Positions 9,121-18,804 of a stretch of DNA of 64,000 bases are shown one piece after another. A model generated the notes under the pieces. It was not told where the DNA came from. It made no database searches and saw only the letters and a program-made list of their open reading frames with translations. Every line of letters starts with the position of its first letter. Position 1 is the stretch's first letter. The translations under genes and the position numbers were made by a program. Source of the stretch: an uncultured Bacteroidota bacterium (lineage in GTDB: Bacteria; Bacteroidota; Bacteroidia; Flavobacteriales; Flavobacteriaceae); NCBI GenBank assembly GCA_902631125.1, contig CACOXF010000002.1, positions 52,947 through 116,946 on the forward strand, written 5' to 3'.

Positions 9121-10650
9121 TTACTTCTTTCTAGTTTTCATCAGGTGCTTTTTATCTTTCCAAGGAATATGCCTATTAAACAATACAGCGTATTTAGGAT
9201 AGCCGTTGTACGGTACCGCCTCATCTTTCCATGTTGCTACAAAATCATCATACAATTGACGCATATAATCTAATTTTTTTTGCGATGTAGGCTTTGAAAC
9301 CAAGTTCTGTAGTTCAAAAGCATCTTTAGACAAGTGGTAGAGCTCCTCTTTTGGCTCCATACCCTCGCCATAAAACCAGTACAAGTATTTGTAATTGTCA
9401 GAAACAATAGACAAAGAATGGGTTTGATTTTCTCCCCAGGTCTGAATAATTGCTTGATGGTCTTTGACAATTACATTTTTCTTATTCATTATTTTTAAAA
9501 GACTCTTTCCATCCATATGCTTTGGAATTTTCAAACCAGCAGCATCTAAAATTGTTGGGGCCATATCAATATTCCCAACCAATGCTTTACTTCTCCATTT
9601 TTTTCCCTCTGATTTGGTTCCTGGAGCATAAATTAACAAAGGACCTCTTGAAGCTTCTTCATAGGGTAAGACTTTACCACCAAATCCATGAGCACCTGTA
9701 CTGTATCCGTTATCTGTTGTATAAATGACAATGGTATTGTCTGCAATCTCTTGTTTTTCCAATTCGTCTAAAATCATCCCAACTGCAATATCTATTCCAT
9801 AAATAAGCTGATAATACTTTGCCATAGAAGCATCAAACTTATCCTCTTTCCAATGATTGCTTAATTTGTTATACTGTCGCCCTGATTTTGATTGAACTGG
9901 TAAATGTTCAGCATTTTGTTTTCCAAAATTAGCAGGACGCGTAAATGATATACCTTTATAAACATCGTTATAATTCGGGTCTGGATGCACAGGATTATGT
10001 GGTGCTTTAAAACTTATCGATAAGCAAAAGGGCTTATCATCATTTGCGTATTCTTTTATAAAATCTACAGAAGCTGCACCTAAGGCTTTTGAAACATGAG
10101 GGAATTCGTTAGCATATTCCACAAAATACTTGTTCTTTTCAGTCTCATAATAGCCCTGACCATTCCAACCTTTCCACCAATCAAACTGATCTATTGGCAT
10201 CACATCATCTGTATGGTAACCCGCTTTATCAGTAGCGTTGGGCGTTACTGCAAAACCAAACTTACCTGCAAAACCTGTTGTGTAACCTGATTTTCTAAGA
10301 AGCATGGGGTAAGACTCTTCAAACTTTTCTTGTGACAAAGGACCATGTGTAAAATTACATCCCGTTTTATACTCATACATCCCTGTCATAATCTGAGCAC
10401 GACTTGCCATACAAATTGCAGTTGTTGTATAGTAATTATCAAAAATTACCCCTTTATCTGCCAAACGATCTATGTTTGGCGTATGAATTTCTGTATTTCC
10501 CATGCAACCTAAAGCATCGTAGCGTTGGTCATCTGTGAGTAAAAAAATAATGTTAGGGCGCTTGTCCTGATTTAATTTCTGAGCATTTATTAGTATTCCG
10601 CAAAACAGACTTAGAATAATTATAGTGTACTTTTTAAATGGAGATTTCAT
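9121..10650 (-). CDS. S1 sulfatase with CxASR-type activation motif
   Basis: A secreted formylglycine-dependent sulfatase of 509 residues with signal peptide to about INAQ24. RPNIIFLLTDDQR supplies the N-terminal Asp-Asp metal ligands. The maturation motif is C80-M-A-S-R84, so Ala replaces the usual Pro; CxAxR is a known variant that the formylglycine-generating enzyme can use. Later motifs are KAPHNPVHP and IVIYTTDNGYSTGAHGF. It is the last gene of the susC-to-sulfatase gene series, and its ATG overlaps the previous stop by four bases (ATGA). Probable role: removing sulfate from fucose residues of the polysaccharide; position specificity unknown. Confidence 0.95.
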   Translation of the reverse strand: MKSPFKKYTIIILSLFCGILINAQKLNQDKRPNIIFLLTDDQRYDALGCMGNTEIHTPNIDRLADKGVIFDNYYTTTAICMASRAQIMTGMYEYKTGCNFTHGPLSQEKFEESYPMLLRKSGYTTGFAGKFGFAVTPNATDKAGYHTDDVMPIDQFDWWKGWNGQGYYETEKNKYFVEYANEFPHVSKALGAASVDFIKEYANDDKPFCLSISFKAPHNPVHPDPNYNDVYKGISFTRPANFGKQNAEHLPVQSKSGRQYNKLSNHWKEDKFDASMAKYYQLIYGIDIAVGMILDELEKQEIADNTIVIYTTDNGYSTGAHGFGGKVLPYEEASRGPLLIYAPGTKSEGKKWRSKALVGNIDMAPTILDAAGLKIPKHMDGKSLLKIMNKKNVIVKDHQAIIQTWGENQTHSLSIVSDNYKYLYWFYGEGMEPKEELYHLSKDAFELQNLVSKPTSQKKLDYMRQLYDDFVATWKDEAVPYNGYPKYAVLFNRHIPWKDKKHLMKTRKK

Positions 10651-12428
10651 GTGTTGTTGATTCCATTTATTAATTCAACTTCTAAAAAATAAGAAGGAAT
10701 AATAATTCCTTCTTTAGAAAAAATCCATGTTTCTATATCTGCTGCACCTTTTTCAATTTCCAACTCAAAAAAAACATTTGTATCTGTCGCTCCAACAAAA
10801 GCTTCATATTCTTTATTGTTAATGGATATTTTAGCATGTGTTGGTGTAAACGATTTGCTTCTTTTGCCATTCACTTTTTCGTTAAATGGCAAATTCGTGT
10901 ACAAAGGAAAACGTGATAAAGTAAATTTATATGTTCCGGTTTGTACAAAATCTACTTTCCATGAACCAGATCCATTCGATAATTTTTTTACGTGTGATTG
11001 GTTAAAAGCCGACTTTACCCATAGGTCTTGTGTAGTTAATGTGATAGACTTTTTTTGTTCGTCTCCAAGAATAAATCGAACAGCCGTCTCTCTATCTTGT
11101 GCATTCTTTTGTAAAAAAACATTCAATTTATTTTCAAGATGTTGTACAATATCTGGATACTTATCTGTTAAATTATTTCTTTGCTCTCTGTCTTTTTTTA
11201 CATTGTATAGTTCTTTTCTGTCAACCCATCTCCAGTCTCCTTGTGCTACACAAAATTTATTTCTTTTAAAATTATCTGGCTTGTTGGGAGTTAATTTAGA
11301 AAATACTAAAGTTCTTTCTTTAGCAACTTCACCATACAACAAATTTTTTATCGAATTTCCATCAAAATCGATTTTAGACTCAGACTGTATATCACACAAA
11401 TCTATCAATGTTGGAAACACATCCATCACAGATGTCAATTCGTCAATTTTTTGTCCACCTTCTAACTTTCCACCTATCCATTTGATGTAAAAAAACAATC
11501 GATGCCCGCCTTCATATGAAGATCCTTTACCTCCTCTTTGTCCCATGTTAAAACCTGAATTTAGTGGCCAACCATCTTTATCAAACTGAGCCGCATAAGC
11601 TGCAGTTCCATCATCGGTTGTAAAAATAATGATGGTGTTATCCTCTAAATCGAGTTCTTTCAAAGTCTTTGTTAATTGTCCAAAATTTTCATCTAAATTC
11701 TGAACCATGCCATAAAAAATAGCTTGGTTTTTGTCGTGTCCTTTTTCTAAAAAAGGTTTGGAATATTTTTCTTCAACAATTCTTGGTAAGTGTGCAACAT
11801 TGGGTGCCAAATAAATAAGAAAAGGTTCTTGTGCTATTGTACATTCTTTGATAAACCTGATGGTTTCATCAAAAAATACGTCAGTGCAATACCCTTTATA
11901 TTGCTGCGGTTTCCCATTGTGATAATAGACATCATCAAAATAGTCGTTCCCCCAATAATCTGATATTTGACCAATTCCGCCACAATTTAGATTTACTGCT
12001 TCTTCAAACCCCTGATCTATCGATCTGAAAGGCCACACATCTCCCAAATGCCATTTGCCAAAACTTCCTGTTCTATATCCATTTTTTTGAAAAACTTCTG
12101 CAACAGTAATTTCTTCTGATCGCATATTACTTCTACCTATACTTGTTCTCCAAGCGCCAGTTCTAAGCGAATATTTTCCAGTCATTAAACTTGCTCTTGA
12201 AGGAGTGCACAATAAGTCTTGATGAAAATTGGTTAATAGAACTGACTCTTCGCTGAGCTTATCAATATTAGGTGTTTTAAGCCAGGGATTGCCAAGGTTT
12301 CCTAAATTATTACCCATGTCATCTGTCATAATGATAATTACATTGGGTTTGGTCTTTTGAGCAAAACTATGGGGAGCAGTCAGAAAACAGTAAACTATGA
12401 AAATTAATGATAATTTAATAAGCTTCAT
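10647..12428 (-). CDS. S1 sulfatase with C-terminal beta extension
   Basis: 593 residues from the ATG at 12428 (MKLIKLSL...), chosen over an in-frame ATG at 12452 because it gives a standard signal peptide ending at HSFAQ. TKPNVIIIMTDDMG carries metal-binding aspartates, and the formylglycine motif is CTPSR (Cys74). IIIFTTDDGTAAYA is the second metal/substrate region. The last ~110 residues (WKVDFVQTGTYKFTLSRFPL and on) form a beta domain shared with the neighbour at 12454, so the two are tandem paralogues. Predicted periplasmic or secreted. Confidence 0.95.
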   Translation of the reverse strand: MKLIKLSLIFIVYCFLTAPHSFAQKTKPNVIIIMTDDMGNNLGNLGNPWLKTPNIDKLSEESVLLTNFHQDLLCTPSRASLMTGKYSLRTGAWRTSIGRSNMRSEEITVAEVFQKNGYRTGSFGKWHLGDVWPFRSIDQGFEEAVNLNCGGIGQISDYWGNDYFDDVYYHNGKPQQYKGYCTDVFFDETIRFIKECTIAQEPFLIYLAPNVAHLPRIVEEKYSKPFLEKGHDKNQAIFYGMVQNLDENFGQLTKTLKELDLEDNTIIIFTTDDGTAAYAAQFDKDGWPLNSGFNMGQRGGKGSSYEGGHRLFFYIKWIGGKLEGGQKIDELTSVMDVFPTLIDLCDIQSESKIDFDGNSIKNLLYGEVAKERTLVFSKLTPNKPDNFKRNKFCVAQGDWRWVDRKELYNVKKDREQRNNLTDKYPDIVQHLENKLNVFLQKNAQDRETAVRFILGDEQKKSITLTTQDLWVKSAFNQSHVKKLSNGSGSWKVDFVQTGTYKFTLSRFPLYTNLPFNEKVNGKRSKSFTPTHAKISINNKEYEAFVGATDTNVFFELEIEKGAADIETWIFSKEGIIIPSYFLEVELINGINNT

Positions 12429-12453
12429 TTGTAGATATTGGAAAGTTGTCAAT

Positions 12454-14253
12454 TTATTTCTTCAAGATTTTGATATAATAAGCTCCCATATTAATTTGTT
12501 CTCCCTCAAACCAAGATTGAAAACGTTGCCCTTCACCAGACTTTAATTTGATATTAAAACTAACTTTAATATCATCTTTTCTTACTTTTTTCTCCAAAAA
12601 CTGTTCTCCAAATTTAATCTTTGCTTTTGCAATCGCTAAAACCCCTCCCCTTTTACTTTCACCAACGCTTGTCCCTGGAATTGCTGGTCTTTCTATTTTT
12701 CCTGACGAAATAGGATGCTGTAAATGCAATGGCCATCTGCTCAAAGTAATTTCATATTCACCTGCTTCTTCTACATCTAAAATCCAAAATCCGTTTTCTT
12801 GAATTCCGGCTCTAATATGTCTTTGATGCCATGGAACTTGTGATTCTGAATGCCAATCGTGACTTGTAATGTGTACTGGATTTTCAAATTTTGAGCCAAT
12901 TATGATTCCTGCATACTCATCAAACCTTTCAGAAACATCTGTCCACCAAACTTCATAAACCTCTCTATATTGTTTTACCATTTCTGGATGTTGTTCTGCA
13001 ATATCGTTTTGTTGCGAAGGATCTTCAATAATATTGTATAATTCGTTTCCATTTACCAATCGATATTTATCAGACATGACAGCACTTTTACGCCATTTTA
13101 CAGGATGCTGTAAGCGCTGAGAATCTGTAATCAATATCCTATCGTTCCACGGATAGAATTCATTATTTAATAATGGCACTAAACTTTTACCATCATATAT
13201 AGTTTGATATTTATCTTCAAGATTACATAAATCAATTAGTGTTGGTAAAACATCAATATGAGATGTAATTTGTGAAATATCTCTTCCCGCTTCTATATTT
13301 CCATTTTTCCAACGAATAAAGAAAGGAACTCGGTGTCCGCCATCATACTCACTGTTTTTCTTACCTCTCATTCCAGCATTATAAGGATTTATTTTTTCAG
13401 ATTTATGCTCACCCATGGCAGAACCATTATCTGTAATAAAAATGAGTATAGTATTGTCAGCAATCTTTAAGTCTTCCAGTTTATTCATTAGCAATCCAAT
13501 ATTATCATCAATATTGGTAATCATTCCATAGAATTCTTTGCTGGGTACATTGGGAAAACCTCTGTAGAGATTACTATATGTGTCATTTACATAAAAAGGA
13601 CTATGAGGTGCGTTTGTGGATATATAACAAAAAAATGGTTGATTTTTTTGATTTTCGATGTAATTCATAGCTTCCTCAAACCAAACATCGGTGCAATAAC
13701 CTTTGTATTTTTTAGGCTTTCCGTTGTACAGAAATGTATCGTCATAATAATCGTTATCAAAAAAATCTGGAACTTGCCCAATTCCACCAGCGCCATGAAC
13801 TAAAGTTTCTTGAAAACCTCTATCTTCAGGTCTGTATGGATAATTATCTCCTAAATGCCATTTGCCGAAAATAGCAGTGCTATAGTTGTTTTCAGCAAAG
13901 ATATTAGCAATGGTTTTTTCATCCTTTCTTAATAATGAACGACCACCTATAGTGTGCCAAACGCCGGTTCTGTTTGCATAATGGCCTGTCATTAAAGCTG
14001 CCCTAGTCGGAGAGCAGGTTGGACTTACATGAAAGTTTGTAAAACGGGTACTCTGCGTATACAACTTATCTAAATTCGGAGTTTTGATAATTGGATTTCC
14101 ATGGCAAGCCAAATCGCCGTAGCCTTGATCATCTGTTATAATGATGATGACATTTGGAGGTGAATTTTGAGCAAATGTATTTATAGAAAAAATACATAAA
14201 ATTGACAATAAAAAAACACCAAAACTAAAATATCTCTTACACTGGATTTGCAT
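12454..14253 (-). CDS. S1 sulfatase with C-terminal beta extension
   Basis: 599 residues, signal peptide to about NTFAQ29. SPPNVIIIITDDQGYGD, maturation motif CSPTR (Cys80), APHSPF and LIFITDNGSAMGEH identify an S1 sulfatase. The C-terminal ~110 residues repeat the beta domain of the downstream paralogue (FWILDVEEAGEYEITLSRWPL). The gap to the upstream sulfatase gene is 2 bp. Its closeness in plan to 10647-12428 (same AGGIGQ...DYYDDTFLYNGKP segment) argues for duplication followed by divergence towards different sulfate positions, which is an inference. Confidence 0.95.
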   Translation of the reverse strand: MQIQCKRYFSFGVFLLSILCIFSINTFAQNSPPNVIIIITDDQGYGDLACHGNPIIKTPNLDKLYTQSTRFTNFHVSPTCSPTRAALMTGHYANRTGVWHTIGGRSLLRKDEKTIANIFAENNYSTAIFGKWHLGDNYPYRPEDRGFQETLVHGAGGIGQVPDFFDNDYYDDTFLYNGKPKKYKGYCTDVWFEEAMNYIENQKNQPFFCYISTNAPHSPFYVNDTYSNLYRGFPNVPSKEFYGMITNIDDNIGLLMNKLEDLKIADNTILIFITDNGSAMGEHKSEKINPYNAGMRGKKNSEYDGGHRVPFFIRWKNGNIEAGRDISQITSHIDVLPTLIDLCNLEDKYQTIYDGKSLVPLLNNEFYPWNDRILITDSQRLQHPVKWRKSAVMSDKYRLVNGNELYNIIEDPSQQNDIAEQHPEMVKQYREVYEVWWTDVSERFDEYAGIIIGSKFENPVHITSHDWHSESQVPWHQRHIRAGIQENGFWILDVEEAGEYEITLSRWPLHLQHPISSGKIERPAIPGTSVGESKRGGVLAIAKAKIKFGEQFLEKKVRKDDIKVSFNIKLKSGEGQRFQSWFEGEQINMGAYYIKILKK

Positions 14254-14255
14254 AC

Positions 14256-15827
14256 TTAATTTATTTTTAAATAGGATTCGAAATGGCTAACATTTTTCCA
14301 CCCATTGGGTGTTGGGTCATTCTTTTGTGATTTCCCAACTGTACTCCGCCCCTCATTAATGAATTTTGCCATAAGTTTTTTTAGATCTTCTACAATATCA
14401 ATATGTTGAGCAGCCACGTTGGTGCTTTCAATAGCATCTGTTTTCATATTAAACAACTGTATCTCCCCAGGATTAATTACAGGTTTGTCTTTCGGGTCTA
14501 CTCTTCTACTTCCAGCATTTTCATGAAAAATTAGTTTCCATTTCCCTTTACGAATGGCAAAAAAACCAGCATCGGAATGATGTACGATTCCACCTCTGTC
14601 AATATCATTTTTATCCTCTCCTAACAACACAGGAAGAAAACTTACACTGTCTTCTCCTACATCATCTGGAAGAATATCCCCAAACAAATGAAATACTGTC
14701 GAAAGAAAATCTGTTGTACAAGTCAAATAATCTGTTTTGAAAGAGTCTTTTATTATTTTTGGCCACTTAACAATAAACGGAACTCGATGTCCGCCTTCAT
14801 AAAGGGTTCCTTTTAAACCTCTGTAAATATAACTTGAAAAATGCCCCTGCTCTTGCATTGTTTTCAGTTTAGCCATAGGTGACACTCCATTGTCTGATGT
14901 GAAAATGATAATTGTGTTCTCCGTAATTCCTAATGATTCAACAGCCTTAATTATTTGTCCAACCGTGTTATCCACATCCATACAAAAATCAGCATGAGAC
15001 GATAACTTGCTCTTGCCTATAAATTGATTACTTGGTGCAATAGGAGAATGAGGCGCATTTAGTGGTAAATACAAGAAAAAAGGTTTATCAGGCGATTGCT
15101 TTTTTATTCTATTCATCCAGCCAATGGCTTTGTTAGTAAAAGTTTGAAGAACCTCATCACGTTTAAAATTTAAATCTAACCATCCAGGTTTTCCAGATCC
15201 AAAACCTAAAATATTTTTGATTTCATTGCTGTCTTTTATCAATTTTAAATTATCACCTAATAATTTGTCATTCTCAATGTATGAATGGGGACTCATATTT
15301 AAAGAAGCAGAAATTCCATAATAATAATCAAATCCTAATGCGTTGGGACCGTTTTGAATAGAGGTTTGTGTATTTAAATTTGTCCCAAATTTATCAACCT
15401 TTCCTGGGTAGACATAATGCCAATCCATCCCCAAATGCCATTTTCCAATTACTGCAGTGGCATATCCTTTCATTTTTAAATATCGAGCTACAGTTATTCT
15501 TTTGGTATCTATTAAATGTTCTGTTAGACCATGCGTAACCCCTTTCTTTAAATGTGTTCTCCACGCATATCTTCCAGTAAGAATCCCATATCTTGTAGGT
15601 GTACAAACAGAAGAGCTTGTATGCGCATCTGTGAATTTTACCCCTTGACGAACCATTTGATCGATATGTGGTGTTGGGAATTTAGCCTCATTATTATACG
15701 CTTTAACATCGCCAAAACCCATATCATCTGCTAAAATATAAATGATATTGGGCGCGTCGTATTCTTGTGTAAATAAAGGGGTTACACCTATAAAAAAAGC
15801 AAATAAAAATAGTATTCCGAGTTTCAT
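14256..15827 (-). CDS. S1 sulfatase
   Basis: 523 residues, signal peptide ending near PLFTQE. DAPNIIYILADDMGFGD, maturation motif CTPTR (Cys75), LNAPHSPIAPS and TIIIFTSDNGVSPMA define the catalytic domain; GTLYEGGHRVPFIVKWP is the usual late sulfatase segment. The start overlaps the stop of the upstream sulfatase by four bases (ATGA), indicating translational coupling. General arylsulfatase-like architecture; substrate position cannot be told from sequence alone. Confidence 0.95.
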   Translation of the reverse strand: MKLGILFLFAFFIGVTPLFTQEYDAPNIIYILADDMGFGDVKAYNNEAKFPTPHIDQMVRQGVKFTDAHTSSSVCTPTRYGILTGRYAWRTHLKKGVTHGLTEHLIDTKRITVARYLKMKGYATAVIGKWHLGMDWHYVYPGKVDKFGTNLNTQTSIQNGPNALGFDYYYGISASLNMSPHSYIENDKLLGDNLKLIKDSNEIKNILGFGSGKPGWLDLNFKRDEVLQTFTNKAIGWMNRIKKQSPDKPFFLYLPLNAPHSPIAPSNQFIGKSKLSSHADFCMDVDNTVGQIIKAVESLGITENTIIIFTSDNGVSPMAKLKTMQEQGHFSSYIYRGLKGTLYEGGHRVPFIVKWPKIIKDSFKTDYLTCTTDFLSTVFHLFGDILPDDVGEDSVSFLPVLLGEDKNDIDRGGIVHHSDAGFFAIRKGKWKLIFHENAGSRRVDPKDKPVINPGEIQLFNMKTDAIESTNVAAQHIDIVEDLKKLMAKFINEGRSTVGKSQKNDPTPNGWKNVSHFESYLKIN

Positions 15828-17233
15828 TTATGTTTCAATATGTCTATACCTCGCCATTGATTTACAGGTGTAAAATCAGTAGAGTAATCTGCTCCACCAT
15901 GACTTTTTTTACAAGAAAAATTCCATTGCTTGATTCGACTTATAATCCCATTCGTCTTTTCTGTAAATTGACTAACGAGGTTGTTCTCTTCAAATCTGTC
16001 CTTATGTAAATTATAAATTTCAACAATATCCCCATCTCTATAAATATATTTTAGATCTCTTTCAATCCATGCTGCATTTCCTTTGTGCATGAATGGTAAA
16101 GGTTGTGATCTAGATGTTTCTCTGCCTTCAATCAATGGCAAAAGCGAAACCCCATCAACAGGTCTATCATCAGGCATGGAAATATTCAATAAATCAACAA
16201 TCGTAGGTAAGTAATCTAAAGTACTACTTATAAAATTGGTTGTTGATTTTGGAGTAATTTTCTTTGGCCATTTTACAAATGCTGGTACTCCTATACCTCC
16301 TGAATACAAACTGCGTTTTCTACCCTTTAAACCTCCTGTAGAACCTAATAGATTTTCTGACATTTCTTTTCCTTCAGGACCATTATCACTACAAAACCAG
16401 ATTATAGTTTTATCATCAACTTGCAGGTTTTCTAATAGAGATTGTAATCTTCCTATTTGGTCATCCATTGCTGTGATAGCACCATAATAATTTTGTTTTC
16501 GTTCAGAATATTCGTTATACATTCTTTTATATTCCAATCCTGCTCTCACAGGTTCGTGTGGTGTATGAAACCAAATGACAGAAAGAAAAGGTTGATTATT
16601 TTCTATCGCTTTTGCTATAAACGGAACAACACGATCCATAATGACTTTAGAATCATCGCCATCAAGATTTTCGGTAGCGATGACCTGATTGTGATAGTAA
16701 GGATTATTAAAATAGCGTTTTCCGATTGAAGGATTGTATGTTGATACAGCAGATTCAGTAACGAAAGATTCGTCGTAATCATGTTCCCAAGGTGGCGCAT
16801 AATTTTCAGAAGGTTTTCGTTTTTCCCCTTTGGCTGATATTTTTTTGTTTAAGGTCCCTAAATGCCACTTGCCAAAGTGCCCTGTGGTATAACCCTGCTC
16901 TTTTAATAACTGCTGTAATGTGATTTCCTCTTTGGGCAAATGACCTACGTTAGCTGAAAAAATTCCATATCTGCTATAATGTCTGCCGGTTAACACTGTT
17001 CCTCTAGTTGGTGAACAGACGGGTCCCCCAGCATAAAAATTGGTAAAGATCAACCCATCATGAGCCAAAGCATCCATGTGTGGTGTTTTAATGATGGAGT
17101 TTCCATTAAACCCCACATCTCCGTAACCGAGGTCATCAGCCATGATGAGAATAATATTTGGCTGATCTTGAGAAAATCCTATTAAAGTAGAAAGCAGAAA
17201 TAATACAAAAGAAAGTTGCTTAAAAAATTGCAT
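15824..17233 (-). CDS. S1 sulfatase
   Basis: 469 residues, the shortest sulfatase of this operon. Signal peptide to about IGFSQ22, then QPNIILIMADDLGYGDVG, maturation motif CSPTR (Cys73), FHTPHEPV and TIIWFCSDNGPEG. GLKGRKRSLYSGGIGVPAFVKWP is the conserved late segment. It follows the upstream sulfatase after a 65-bp gap in which no terminator or promoter was evident. Predicted secreted or periplasmic. Confidence 0.95.
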   Translation of the reverse strand: MQFFKQLSFVLFLLSTLIGFSQDQPNIILIMADDLGYGDVGFNGNSIIKTPHMDALAHDGLIFTNFYAGGPVCSPTRGTVLTGRHYSRYGIFSANVGHLPKEEITLQQLLKEQGYTTGHFGKWHLGTLNKKISAKGEKRKPSENYAPPWEHDYDESFVTESAVSTYNPSIGKRYFNNPYYHNQVIATENLDGDDSKVIMDRVVPFIAKAIENNQPFLSVIWFHTPHEPVRAGLEYKRMYNEYSERKQNYYGAITAMDDQIGRLQSLLENLQVDDKTIIWFCSDNGPEGKEMSENLLGSTGGLKGRKRSLYSGGIGVPAFVKWPKKITPKSTTNFISSTLDYLPTIVDLLNISMPDDRPVDGVSLLPLIEGRETSRSQPLPFMHKGNAAWIERDLKYIYRDGDIVEIYNLHKDRFEENNLVSQFTEKTNGIISRIKQWNFSCKKSHGGADYSTDFTPVNQWRGIDILKHK

Positions 17234-17298
17234 GCGTCGTAAAGTTTCATACTGAGAAAGTAAAAGACTTCAAAGCCACCTATTAACGGAATATATAA

Positions 17299-18789
17299 TT
17301 AAAGGTCTTTGCCAGTATAATCTAATGACAGTCCTTTTTCTTTTCTTTTTGTTACCCAAGATTTAATTACGTTTACTCCCCAATCTGACTGATCTAATTT
17401 TACTTTGTCTCCATTTTCATTAATACATTCTTGCAACAAAGCTGTCATTTTTTCAAGTTCATCTGCGTATTTGGGATCATATACCAAATTGTTCATTTCG
17501 AGTGGATCATTTTTGATGTCAAATAATTGTGTTGTTTGCCATCCATCAACTAGATATTTAATGAGTTTCCAATCTTTAGTGCGAACACCCCTTTGGAAGT
17601 TCTTGTATAAATAGAAAACGTTTTCTCTAACCGTTTCATTTGGATTATCAAGAATAGGCTTTAAACTTTTAGCATGAATAATTTTTGGTGTTTCAATCCC
17701 TACTAAATCAGCAATGGTTGGAAATAAATCATGAAGATAAACTAAACTTTCTGTTAATACTCCTTTTTTTATTCCAGGTCCTGAAAATATTAAGGGCACT
17801 CTTATGCTATGGTCATACAAATTTTGCTTTCCTATAAGACCATGCTGTCCAACTGCTAGTCCATTATCGCTGGCAAATATGATAATAGTGTTATCGTATT
17901 TTCCACTTTTTTCTAAAGCATCTAATATTTTACCAATATTATCATCAACTTCAGATATCATTGCGTAGTATGATGCCAACTCGCCTAATACGGCTTCTTC
18001 TGTTCTGGGGAATGGAAGAAGGTTTTCGTCCCTAATAATCAACTCTCCATTATCAAAAGGGTGGATTGGCAGAAAGTTTTCTGGTATCGAAATTTTTTCT
18101 GTATTGAACATTTCCTCATACTCTTTTGGCGCCATTCTTGGATCGTGAGGAGATGTAAAAGATACAAAAGCAAAGAATGGTTTGTCTCCATTGTAATTTT
18201 CAATAAAATCTACCGTCGCCTCTCTAAACAATACACTTGAAAATTTATCTTCAAATCTTCTATTCCTTTTTAGGTATTCGCCAGATGGGTCAAAATCGTG
18301 TAATGGAACTTTTAGGTGATTGCTCATGCCACCTAAAAATATATTAGATCCATGCGTGAATGACCTAGAATATGAATCTCTATTGTTATGCCATTTCCCA
18401 GTCCCAAAAGTTGCATATCCAGCTTCTTTTAATAACTGAGGCATTGTTTCGTCATCAGAAGTTAACGCTCCTTGATTATTAAACTTCTGAACATTCTTTC
18501 CTGTCATCATCATTGCTCGACTAGGCATACATATAGCACCAGTATTACCACCCATAATGTGCGCATGGGTAAAAGCAGTACCCTCGCTAACTAATCTATC
18601 CATATTAGGGGTTGATACTTCTTTATTGCCTAAAGCATTGATAGTATTAAAGCTTTGATCATCTGAAAGTAATAATAAGATATTTGGCTGCTTGATTTTT
18701 GCTACCTCTACTATTCTAGTGCTTCTACAACTTATCATCATAAATGATAACAAAGTAAAAAAGACGATACAATTCTTATATTTTTTCAA
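17299..18789 (-). CDS. S1 sulfatase, lipoprotein
   Basis: 496 residues with a lipoprotein signal (LLSFMMISC, lipidated Cys21), so it is membrane-anchored rather than soluble. QPNILLLLSDDQSF, maturation motif CMPSR (Cys87), TSPHDPRMAP and TIIIFASDNGLAVGQHGL identify the family; the IGKQNLYDHSIRVPLI stretch resembles choline-sulfatase or iduronate-sulfatase-like subgroups. The gene begins 15 bp after the upstream sulfatase stop. Localisation beside SusCD suggests it acts on oligosaccharides at the outer membrane or in the periplasm. Confidence 0.95.
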   Translation of the reverse strand: MKKYKNCIVFFTLLSFMMISCRSTRIVEVAKIKQPNILLLLSDDQSFNTINALGNKEVSTPNMDRLVSEGTAFTHAHIMGGNTGAICMPSRAMMMTGKNVQKFNNQGALTSDDETMPQLLKEAGYATFGTGKWHNNRDSYSRSFTHGSNIFLGGMSNHLKVPLHDFDPSGEYLKRNRRFEDKFSSVLFREATVDFIENYNGDKPFFAFVSFTSPHDPRMAPKEYEEMFNTEKISIPENFLPIHPFDNGELIIRDENLLPFPRTEEAVLGELASYYAMISEVDDNIGKILDALEKSGKYDNTIIIFASDNGLAVGQHGLIGKQNLYDHSIRVPLIFSGPGIKKGVLTESLVYLHDLFPTIADLVGIETPKIIHAKSLKPILDNPNETVRENVFYLYKNFQRGVRTKDWKLIKYLVDGWQTTQLFDIKNDPLEMNNLVYDPKYADELEKMTALLQECINENGDKVKLDQSDWGVNVIKSWVTKRKEKGLSLDYTGKDL

Positions 18790-18804
18790 TTTTTTAGCTA
18801 AATT

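Noticed and set aside
10816-11490. A 224-codon plus-strand open frame inside a sulfatase gene
   Set aside because: Antisense to a sulfatase whose motifs are intact; its own translation has no recognisable domain and is rich in Phe, Cys and Ser as expected from a reversed frame.
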